Assembly (NCBI GenBank): GCA_019746355.1
Contig: JAIESC010000044.1
Location: 1-13,819 of the forward strand
DNA length: 13,819 nt
Source: Xanthobacteraceae bacterium
GTDB lineage: Bacteria; Pseudomonadota; Alphaproteobacteria; Rhizobiales; Xanthobacteraceae
Direction: 5' to 3'
Positions 8,243-13,819 of the stretch are shown here, in pieces (position 1 is the stretch's first letter; the number at the start of each line of letters is the position of its first letter). The notes beneath the pieces were generated by a model. It was not told where the DNA came from. It saw only the letters and a program-made list of their open reading frames with translations, and did no database searches. Position numbers and translations under genes: made by a program.

Positions 8243-9490
8243 ATGCTGAACTTGCAATCGGCTTTGGGCGTCGTCGCGCTGATCGGCTTTGCGTGGCTGA
8301 TCAGCGAGAACCGCCGGGCGGTCTCGCCCCGGCGCGTGCTGGCGGGACTGGCGGTCGCCTTCGTCCTCGCCGTCCTATTCCTCAAGGTGCCGCCGGTCAC
8401 CCGCATCTTCGGTACGGCCAACCACGTGATCGACGCGATCTACGCCGCGAGCCGATCCGGCACCGGCTTCGTGTTCGGCTATATCGGCGGCGGCGCCCTG
8501 CCCTACGAATTGAAATATCCCGGCAAGGAGTTCGTGCTGGCGTTCACCGCCCTGCCGGTCGTGCTGCTGATGAGCGTGCTCACCACGCTGCTGTTCCATT
8601 GGGGCATCCTGCCGCCGGTGGTGAAGGGCTTTGCCTTCGCGCTCAACCGCACCATGGGCGTCGGCGGCGCGGTCGGGCTCTCGACCGCCGCCAACATCTT
8701 CGTCGGCCATGTCGAGGCGCCGCTGTTCATCCGGCCCTACCTCTCGCAGCTTTCCCGCAGCGAGCTGTTCGTGGTGATGACCGGCGGCATGGCGGGCATC
8801 GCCGGCACCGTGCTGGTGCTCTACGCGCAGTTCCTGCGCGACGTCATTCCCGACGCCGCGGGGCACCTCGTGATCGCCTCGGTGCTGGGCGCACCGATCG
8901 CGGTGATGATCGGGCAGATCATGGTGCCCGACAAGAACGACGTCCGCACCAACTCGCTCGACGTCGACGAAAAAGTCGCCGAAAGCACCATGGACGCCAT
9001 TGCCCAGGGCACGACCATGGGCATGACGCTGCTGCTCAACCTGATCGCCATGCTGATCGTGTTCGTCGCGCTGGTGTCGCTGGTCAACATCATGCTCGGC
9101 GCGCTGCCGCTCATTGGCGGCGATCCGATCACGCTCGAACGCATCCTCGGATTGCTCATGGCGCCGGTGTGCTGGCTGATCGGCATTCCCTGGTCGCAGG
9201 CGGTCAACGCCGGCACGCTGATGGGCATCAAGACCGTGCTGAACGAGCTGATTGCCTATCTGCAGATGTCGCGGCTCCCTGCCGACGCGCTCGATCCACG
9301 CTCGCGGCTGATCATGGTCTACGCCATGTGCGGCTTCGCCAATTTCGGCAGCGTCGGCATCATGATCGGCGGCCTCACCGTGATGGCGCCGGAACGGCGG
9401 AGCGACGTGATCTCGCTCGGCATGAAGTCTATCGTCTCGGGCACGATCTCGACGCTGCTGATGGGCGCGATGGTGGGCGTCCTCATCTAG
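8243..9490 (+). CDS. CNT-family (NupC-like) concentrative nucleoside transporter
   Basis: A 415-residue inner-membrane protein with many hydrophobic segments and the concentrative nucleoside transporter layout. CNTs import nucleosides driven by Na+ or H+. Hallmarks seen are the GYIGGGALPY segment (79-88), the first re-entrant hairpin NIFVGHVEAPL (151-161), the second hairpin motif VLNELIAY (332-339) and GFANFGSVGI (364-373). Against Vibrio CNT, the ribose-contacting Glu (E335), Asn (N367) and Ser (S370) and the HP1 Glu (E158) are kept, but the Gln and Thr that face the base are His156 and Val157. Substrate range may therefore differ from standard nucleosides. The start follows GGGGATTC, a modest ribosome site. 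UbiD follows after 52 nt, suggesting one transcript. Confidence 0.93.
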   Translation: MLNLQSALGVVALIGFAWLISENRRAVSPRRVLAGLAVAFVLAVLFLKVPPVTRIFGTANHVIDAIYAASRSGTGFVFGYIGGGALPYELKYPGKEFVLAFTALPVVLLMSVLTTLLFHWGILPPVVKGFAFALNRTMGVGGAVGLSTAANIFVGHVEAPLFIRPYLSQLSRSELFVVMTGGMAGIAGTVLVLYAQFLRDVIPDAAGHLVIASVLGAPIAVMIGQIMVPDKNDVRTNSLDVDEKVAESTMDAIAQGTTMGMTLLLNLIAMLIVFVALVSLVNIMLGALPLIGGDPITLERILGLLMAPVCWLIGIPWSQAVNAGTLMGIKTVLNELIAYLQMSRLPADALDPRSRLIMVYAMCGFANFGSVGIMIGGLTVMAPERRSDVISLGMKSIVSGTISTLLMGAMVGVLI

Positions 9491-9519
9491 CTTGCCCGGC
9501 CCGGAAGCCGGTAGGATGC

Positions 9520-9541
9520 GCGCCTGTCATGCGAGAGGCGC
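9520..9541 (+). promoter_or_regulatory. Inverted repeat enclosing the ubiD-like ribosome binding site
   Basis: GCGCCT (9520-9525) and AGGCGC (9536-9541) are perfect 6-bp arms around a ten-base loop. The right arm contains part of the purine-rich ribosome site GAGAGG that serves the ATG at 9543. If the hairpin forms in mRNA, initiation would be partly masked and could depend on ribosomes arriving from the upstream CNT gene. This is a structural inference only. Confidence 0.3.
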
Positions 9542-9542
9542 C

Positions 9543-11078
9543 ATGGAACACCGCATTGCCGAACCTTCCCCGTCCGTCGCGCCGGCCAAAGGCGGCCCGC
9601 AGGCAAGCTGGCGCGATCTGCGCGACTGGCTTGCGCTGGTCGAGCGCAACAACGAGCTGCAGCGCATCAAGAAGCCCGTCAGCGCCGACGAGGAGCTCTC
9701 GGCCATCACCTACATGGCAACGCGCAGCGAGAAGGCTCCGGCGCTGCTGTTCGAAAACGTCGAAGGCGATAAGTCCGGATCGCGCGTGCTTGCCAACATG
9801 CTGGGCTCGAGCAAGGAGCGCTACGCGCTCGCCGTCGGCCTCGATCCCGACCTCTCCGTCGCCGAGATGATCGCCGAGACGCGCGGCATCATGAGCCGCC
9901 GCATTCCGCCCCGCCGCATCCCGAAGGCGCAGGCGCCGGTCAACGAGGTGGTGCTGCGCGGCGACGAGATCGACCTCACGACTTTTCCATCGCCGAAATT
10001 CTGGCCGGGCGACGGCGGCCGCTACATCGGCACCGGCGACATCACGCTCACCGCTTCCCCCGACACCGGACGGATCAACGTCGGCTGCTACCGGCAGATG
10101 CTGCACGGCCCGCGCCGCGCCGGCCTCTACTGCTCGCCCGGCAAGCACGGCCTGCTCGACCGCGAGGCCTGGTGGAAGCAAGGCAAGCCCTGCGAGGTCG
10201 TGGTGGCCTATGGCATCGACCCGGTGCTGTTCATGCTGGCGGCGCAGGTGTTCGGCGCCAAGGAAAGCGAGTTAGACGTGGCCGGCGGCATGATGGGCCG
10301 CGGCATCGAGTTGACCGACGGCGAAGCCGGCAGCCTGCCGATCCCGGCCCATGCCGAGCTGGTCATCGAGGGCACCGTCAGTGAGGGCGATGTCGAGCCT
10401 GAAGGCCCGCTCGGCGAGTTCACCGGCTATTATGGCCGCGAGCGCTCACCGCAGCCGGTGATCGACGTCAAGGCGCTGCACATGCGCAAATCGCCGATCC
10501 TGACCGCGGCGCTGATGGCGAAATATCCGTCCTGCGAGATCGGCGCCTACTACGCGATCATGCGCTCGGCGCGCATCCTCGACGATCTCGAGCGGATCGG
10601 CGTACCGGGGGTGGTCGGCGCCTACGCACATCCGGCGGCGGCGTCCGGCTGGGGCATCGTCGTCGTGTCGCTGCAGCAGCAGTACGCGGGCCACGCCGCG
10701 CAGGTGCTGGCGCTGACTGCGCAGTGCCCGGCCGCGGCCTACTACACCAAGTGGATCATCGCGGTAGACGACGACGTCGATCCGACCGACTTCAACGAGG
10801 TGATGTGGGCGCTGTCGACGCGCTGCCATCCGGCGGAGGATGTCGACATCCTGAAGAAGACCTGGTCGACCGGCCTCGATCCGAGCCAGTTCGAGATGGA
10901 GCGCAGGCCTTATGGCTCGAAGGCGCTGATCGACGCCTGCAAGCCGCACCGGCACATGAAAGCCTTTCCGCAAACGACGCTGCTGCGCCGCGAGGTCTAC
11001 GAGCGCGTCGCCGCGCGCTGGGCCGAGCTGGGATTTTCGGGACCACCACCGCGGCTCACGACGTTTCACAAGGACTGA
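9543..11078 (+). CDS. UbiD-family prenylated-FMN-dependent decarboxylase
   Basis: A 511-residue UbiD-family enzyme; the family decarboxylates (reversibly in some members) aromatic, heteroaromatic and alpha,beta-unsaturated acids with prenylated FMN and Mn/K ions. The active-site set can be placed by spacing against fungal Fdc1: Arg184 in the CYRQ segment (Fdc1 R173), and Glu287 and Glu292 in EGPLGEF (E277/E282). Metal-ligand candidates are Asn179 and His202, at the same spacing from the arginine as Fdc1 N168 and H191, and an acidic residue near 243. The enzyme thus looks catalytically competent. The substrate is not predictable, and nothing ties it to ubiquinone synthesis. The prFMN synthase UbiX is not in the window. 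The start is set by GAGAGG before ATG; in-frame alternatives exist at 9492 (TTG) and 9516 (ATG). It lies 52 nt after the CNT gene. Confidence 0.94.
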   Translation: MEHRIAEPSPSVAPAKGGPQASWRDLRDWLALVERNNELQRIKKPVSADEELSAITYMATRSEKAPALLFENVEGDKSGSRVLANMLGSSKERYALAVGLDPDLSVAEMIAETRGIMSRRIPPRRIPKAQAPVNEVVLRGDEIDLTTFPSPKFWPGDGGRYIGTGDITLTASPDTGRINVGCYRQMLHGPRRAGLYCSPGKHGLLDREAWWKQGKPCEVVVAYGIDPVLFMLAAQVFGAKESELDVAGGMMGRGIELTDGEAGSLPIPAHAELVIEGTVSEGDVEPEGPLGEFTGYYGRERSPQPVIDVKALHMRKSPILTAALMAKYPSCEIGAYYAIMRSARILDDLERIGVPGVVGAYAHPAAASGWGIVVVSLQQQYAGHAAQVLALTAQCPAAAYYTKWIIAVDDDVDPTDFNEVMWALSTRCHPAEDVDILKKTWSTGLDPSQFEMERRPYGSKALIDACKPHRHMKAFPQTTLLRREVYERVAARWAELGFSGPPPRLTTFHKD

Positions 11079-11105
11079 AGCGTACAGCCGGCGCGCCACG
11101 ACCGG

Positions 11106-11252
11106 TCTCGTGTCCCGGACGCGATGCAGCGCAAGCGACGCGCAGCGGTGCATCGCTGATCCGGGCCCCCGGTTGCTCTCAACGAAAGAAAGGAACCGGG
11201 GTCCCGGGTCTGGATCGCGTCACTTCGTGCCGCGCTGCCCCGGGACACGAGA
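11106..11252. repeat. Long palindromic intergenic element (~147 nt)
   Basis: Perfect 13-base outer arms TCTCGTGTCCCGG (11106-11118) and CCGGGACACGAGA (11240-11252). Inside, GCAGCGC (11126-11132) pairs with GCGCTGC (11232-11238), and AAGCGACGCG (11133-11142) nearly pairs with the segment at 11216-11225. GGGCCCCCGGTT (11163-11174) pairs, with one mismatch, with AACCGGGGTCCC (11194-11205). A local GCGATGCA/TGCATCGC hairpin (11121-11128, 11149-11156) offers an alternative fold. It resembles dispersed palindromic repeats I recall from Bradyrhizobium intergenic regions; only one copy is visible here, so the repeat status is inferred. It lies between the ends of two convergent genes. Confidence 0.7.
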
Positions 11253-11277
11253 GTGCCGACGCCGCACGCGCGCTCAC

Positions 11278-11306
11278 CAAAACAAAGGGCCCCTTGCGGG
11301 GCCCTT
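11278..11306 (-). terminator. Rho-independent terminator of the HU-like gene
   Basis: A perfect 9-bp stem, AAGGGCCCC (11285-11293) with GGGGCCCTT (11298-11306) and a four-base loop, lies 22 nt beyond the HU-like stop codon. Read on the minus strand it is followed by TGTTTT. It may also stop transcripts arriving from the UbiD gene on the plus strand, where the stem is followed by TTC only. Confidence 0.85.
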
Positions 11307-11327
11307 CATCCTCGGATCGTTGAGATC

Positions 11328-11627
11328 TCACACCGCCATCTTGGCGGCCTTGACCGGCCGGGCGCGGACGATCTTGCGCGCGGGCTTGGCCTTGAACGTC
11401 ATCTCTTCGCCGGTGAACGGGTTCTTTCCCACGCGGGCCTTCGTCGCCGGCTTCTTGATGACAACAAACTTCGCAAAGCCGGGAACGACGAACACGCCGT
11501 TCTTCTTCAGCTCCTTGTAGCCGACCTCGGCGAGGGCATCGATCATGCCCGACACGTCCTTCTTGGCCATCTCCTGGAGCTCCGCGATCTTCGCGACCAG
11601 TTGCGATTTCGTCATATAGGCAGACAT
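11328..11627 (-). CDS. HU-family nucleoid-associated DNA-binding protein
   Basis: A 99-residue, strongly basic protein of the HU/IHF family, which binds and bends DNA as a dimer and compacts the nucleoid. Residues 6-45 form the helical dimerisation part (TKSQLVAKIAELQ, VSGMIDALAEVGYKELKKNG), FVVPGFAKFVV (46-56) is the saddle strand, and RVGKNPFTGEE (65-75) carries the conserved arm proline P70 that intercalates into DNA. The arm is unusual: PATKARVGK replaces the typical AARxGR. The C-terminal 20 residues are rich in Lys/Arg and Ala. It therefore looks like a divergent alphaproteobacterial HU paralogue and not canonical HupB or IHF. GGAG before the ATG supports the start. A perfect terminator follows, and repeated GCAGAAAAC-type motifs precede the gene. 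Confidence 0.93.
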   Translation of the reverse strand: MSAYMTKSQLVAKIAELQEMAKKDVSGMIDALAEVGYKELKKNGVFVVPGFAKFVVIKKPATKARVGKNPFTGEEMTFKAKPARKIVRARPVKAAKMAV

Positions 11628-11666
11628 CTCGACTCCATTGGGGTGAATGATGGGGGCACCTTATGT

Positions 11667-11760
11667 GCAGAAAACGCTATAAAAACAGGGCTTCGGCGAT
11701 TCGCACACAGCTAAATTAGCGCTTTCTGCCTGCCCGCAGCACAAAATCCCGCAGAAAACA
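11667..11760. promoter_or_regulatory. Three GCAGAAAAC-type motifs in the HU-like gene's promoter region
   Basis: GCAGAAAACGCT at 11667-11678 and AGCGCTTTCTGC at 11718-11729 form an inverted pair matching at 11 of 12 positions, and GCAGAAAACA recurs at 11751-11760. The copy nearest the gene touches a possible minus-strand -10, TATAGC, at 11676-11681; no matching -35 is evident. The copies lie 40-135 nt upstream of the HU-like start and could bind a repressor or a nucleoid protein. Confidence 0.4.
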
Positions 11761-11768
11761 CACCTGGT

Positions 11769-11792
11769 GCGCCCCCGGCCCATGCCGGGCGC
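11769..11792 (-). terminator. Possible terminator hairpin downstream of usg
   Basis: On the minus strand GCGCCCGGC pairs with a downstream GCCGGGGGCGC (11769-11779 on plus coordinates), with a two-base bulge and a short loop. TTTT occurs only about ten bases beyond the stem, so a Rho-independent role is uncertain. A smaller GTCCG/CGGAC hairpin lies between it and usg. Confidence 0.3.
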
Positions 11793-11830
11793 GCGGTCCG
11801 ACCCGTCCGGACAGGGCGCTGCTTCCCCGG

Positions 11831-12130
11831 CTAATGCAGCCGGAATTCGCTGCCAATGGCCCGGAGCTCCGCCGGCTTGATCAGCCGCGAGTGGGCGACG
11901 GTGACCGAATGCAGCGGCCCTTCGAGCTTCTCCACCCAGAAGGCCAGGAAGCGCTGCAGCTCGGGAAACTTCGGGAACAGGTCATAGTTCTGCCAGACAT
12001 AGGTCTGGAGCAGCCACGGATGGTCCGGCCGACGGTACAGAATTTGCGCGGTCGTCAGGCCGTAGCCGCTCATCTGACGCTGGAAGTCCTTTGAGGCGAA
12101 ATCCTTAGGGGCCAAGTCCTTTGAAGGCAT
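11831..12130 (-). CDS. usg: Usg family protein
   Basis: A 99-residue protein of the Usg family (PF06233), small proteins found widely in alphaproteobacteria and named from a gene next to trp genes in Caulobacter; no biochemical function is established. The family core spans about 20-82: SGYGLTTAQILYR, PDHPWLLQTYVWQ, YDLFPKFPELQRFL, FWVEKLEGPLHSV and VAHSRL, rich in aromatic residues. The first 19 residues are unusual, being three copies of a five-residue unit (PSKDL, APKDF, ASKDF) encoded by a 15-bp tandem repeat. GGAG eight nt before the ATG at 12128-12130 supports including them. A shorter start at codon 20 (12071-12073) would give the bare family core but has no ribosome site. It is divergent from groESL. 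Confidence 0.9.
   Translation of the reverse strand: MPSKDLAPKDFASKDFQRQMSGYGLTTAQILYRRPDHPWLLQTYVWQNYDLFPKFPELQRFLAFWVEKLEGPLHSVTVAHSRLIKPAELRAIGSEFRLH
12084..12128 (-). repeat. 15-bp tandem repeat, three copies, in the 5' end of usg
   Basis: Units at 12084-12098, 12099-12113 and 12114-12128 share the pattern AARTCCTTT/AGRGGC with a few substitutions. The 15-base period keeps the reading frame and encodes the five-residue repeats at the Usg N-terminus. Confidence 0.75.
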
Positions 12131-12194
12131 GTCCGAATCTCCAAATCCGGCGAATCGATTTTGAGCCTCCCGCTCCCCAAGACAAGCACGGAAA

Positions 12195-12223
12195 TTGAAT
12201 TATGTTCCTGAAATCAATATGTT
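12195..12223 (+). promoter_or_regulatory. Candidate sigma-70 promoter of groESL
   Basis: TTGAAT (12195-12200), a 17-base spacer and TATGTT (12218-12223) match the housekeeping consensus at four of six positions each with ideal spacing, within an AT-rich patch unlike the surroundings. The expected start near 12230 would fall inside the first CIRCE-like site. This implies a leader of about 205 nt before groES. A later promoter, TTGCCT (12262-12267) with TCCGAT (12285-12290), is a weaker alternative. Confidence 0.45.
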
Positions 12224-12248
12224 AGCAGCATTACGACAGGACTGCTGA
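12222..12248. promoter_or_regulatory. Degenerate second CIRCE-like site
   Basis: TTAGCAGCA, nine bases, GACTGCTGA: the exact 9-N9-9 geometry of the HrcA operator CIRCE, with 6 and 7 of 9 consensus matches in the two arms. It overlaps the last bases of the candidate -10. It lies 56 bp upstream of the better CIRCE. Confidence 0.35.
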
Positions 12249-12277
12249 CAAACCCGAGGCGTTGCCTTTTTGTGCTG

Positions 12278-12304
12278 CTAGCAGTCCGATCCGTTGAGTG
12301 CTAA
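12278..12304. promoter_or_regulatory. CIRCE operator (HrcA site) upstream of groESL
   Basis: CTAGCAGTC (12278-12286), a nine-base spacer and GAGTGCTAA (12296-12304). The right arm matches the CIRCE consensus TTAGCACTC-N9-GAGTGCTAA perfectly and the left arm at seven of nine positions. CIRCE is bound by the HrcA repressor, whose activity depends on GroEL, giving feedback control of chaperonin genes. The left arm also forms a perfect CTGCTAGCAG palindrome at 12275-12284. Confidence 0.85.
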
Positions 12305-12338
12305 AAAATTCTCATGTCCCTCTTTGCCGGAGGGGCCT

Positions 12339-12394
12339 GGCCGCTTATCTCGCGGCCTTGAAGGGTGCCGCGGGGAATTTCTTCCGGCGCCCTT
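12339..12394 (+). other. Structured groES leader: two stem-loops
   Basis: GGCCGC (12339-12344) pairs with GCGGCC (12352-12357) over a seven-base loop. AAGGGTGCCG (12361-12370) pairs with CGGCGCCCTT (12385-12394), with one G-U pair, and an inner GGAA/TTCC can extend it. No T-run follows, so these are not typical terminators. They lie 30-100 nt before the groES ribosome site and could influence mRNA stability or translation. The rest of the 305-nt usg-groES gap holds the promoter and CIRCE sites listed separately. Confidence 0.5.
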
Positions 12395-12435
12395 CCTGCA
12401 AAAATTCAGTCTGTCCAACCACATGGAGGTTACCC

Positions 12436-12750
12436 ATGAAGTTTCGCCCGCTTCACGACCGCGTCGTCGTCAAGCGCGTCACCGCCGATGAGAAAACGGC
12501 CGGTGGCATCATCATCCCCGACACCGCGCAGGAGAAGCCGTCGCAGGGCGAAGTGATCGCCGTGGGTCCCGGCGGCCGCGACGAGGCCGGCAAGCTCATC
12601 CCGATCGACATCAAGGTCGGCGACCGCGTGCTGTTCGGCAAGTGGTCCGGCACCGAGGTCAAGATCGACGGCCAGGATCTCCTGATCATGAAAGAGTCCG
12701 ACATCATGGGCGTGATCGACGAGCCGGCCGCCAAAAAGAAGGCCGCCTAA
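12436..12750 (+). CDS. groES: Co-chaperonin GroES (10 kDa, Cpn10)
   Basis: A 104-residue GroES, the heptameric lid of the GroEL folding chamber in the cytoplasm. [14 protein letters not shown] opens the barrel. The mobile loop spans about 16-33 and carries the hydrophobic tripeptide III at 25-27 that docks on GroEL, followed by [23 protein letters not shown] (43-52) is the roof region, and [17 protein letters not shown] and the ending [14 protein letters not shown] are typical. A short Ala/Lys tail (EPAAKKKAA) extends past the family core, as is common in alphaproteobacteria. GGAGG six nt before the ATG sets the start; the frame is open further upstream to 12298, but that part overlaps the CIRCE and leader. 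It lies 38 nt before groEL in one operon, under probable HrcA control. Confidence 0.99.
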   Translation: MKFRPLHDRVVVKRVTADEKTAGGIIIPDTAQEKPSQGEVIAVGPGGRDEAGKLIPIDIKVGDRVLFGKWSGTEVKIDGQDLLIMKESDIMGVIDEPAAKKKAA

Positions 12751-12782
12751 GGCGACCGCCAATCAGACATTTCACGGAGTAA

Positions 12783-13819
<1,037 letters not shown>

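Noticed and set aside
7303..9870. 855-codon open frame on the plus strand crossing the binding-protein, CNT and UbiD genes
   Set aside because: It is antisense to one real gene and out of frame with two others, and shows no recognisable domain or ribosome site; a shadow frame.
10446..11153. Minus-strand open frame opposite the UbiD gene
   Set aside because: Antisense to conserved UbiD sequence, no domain, Arg-rich composition.
11079..11327. Small plus-strand frames in the UbiD-HU gap
   Set aside because: They consist of the palindromic element and terminator sequence; no ribosome site or protein resemblance.
12298..12435. Upstream in-frame extension of groES
   Set aside because: It would include the CIRCE arm and leader hairpins; the GGAGG-preceded ATG at 12436 gives the canonical GroES N-terminus.
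12305..12435. ROSE-type RNA thermometer in the groES leader
   Set aside because: The hairpins do not obviously pair with the GGAGG site, and the typical ROSE element close to the ribosome site was not found.

Overview
The window reads as an ordinary chromosomal segment of a high-GC alphaproteobacterium, most likely Bradyrhizobium or a close relative such as Rhodopseudomonas. This rests on the GC-rich codon use, two orphan Bug/TctC-type periplasmic binding proteins, composite GGDEF-EAL proteins, an alphaproteobacterial usg gene, a groESL operon behind a CIRCE-type operator, and a long palindromic intergenic element of a kind I recall from Bradyrhizobium. The genus is an inference from gene style; there is no rRNA or other marker here.

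Layout. Positions 2-1318 (+) hold the 3' part of a GGDEF-EAL protein whose start lies outside the window. It converges on a Tat-exported Bug/TctC binding protein (1345-2346, -), which is divergent from an SDR oxidoreductase (2484-3239, +). A YbaK-type aminoacyl-tRNA deacylase (3275-3742, -) lies downstream of a large three-PAS GGDEF-EAL protein (3946-6534, -), which has a CtrA-like box upstream. Next come a TM1367-type cyclophilin-like protein (6658-7032, -) and a second Bug/TctC protein (7099-8085, -), probably one transcription unit. These are divergent from a CNT-family nucleoside transporter (8243-9490, +) followed 52 nt later by a UbiD-family decarboxylase (9543-11078, +). After a ~147-nt palindromic element and a strong terminator come an HU-like nucleoid protein (11328-11627, -) and usg (11831-12130, -). 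A structured, CIRCE-bearing leader then precedes groES (12436-12750, +) and groEL (12789 to the window end, +, truncated).

How the genes may work together. Two complete c-di-GMP synthesis/degradation modules lie within 6.5 kb; one keeps the RxxD product-inhibition site and the other has lost it. The 6.7-11.1 kb block (binding protein, cyclophilin-like protein, CNT permease with altered base-contact residues, UbiD decarboxylase) is arranged around one divergent control region. It could be an uptake-and-decarboxylation module for an unidentified carboxylated compound, possibly heterocyclic; this is the most speculative idea offered. groESL appears to be under HrcA/CIRCE heat-shock control with two operator-like sites instead of one.

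I saw no tRNA, rRNA, CRISPR array, transposase or phage gene. No previously undescribed multi-gene system is clearly demonstrated. The best leads are the CNT-UbiD block, the tandem CIRCE-like sites, the palindromic repeat, and the repeated GCAGAAAAC motif upstream of the HU-like gene.
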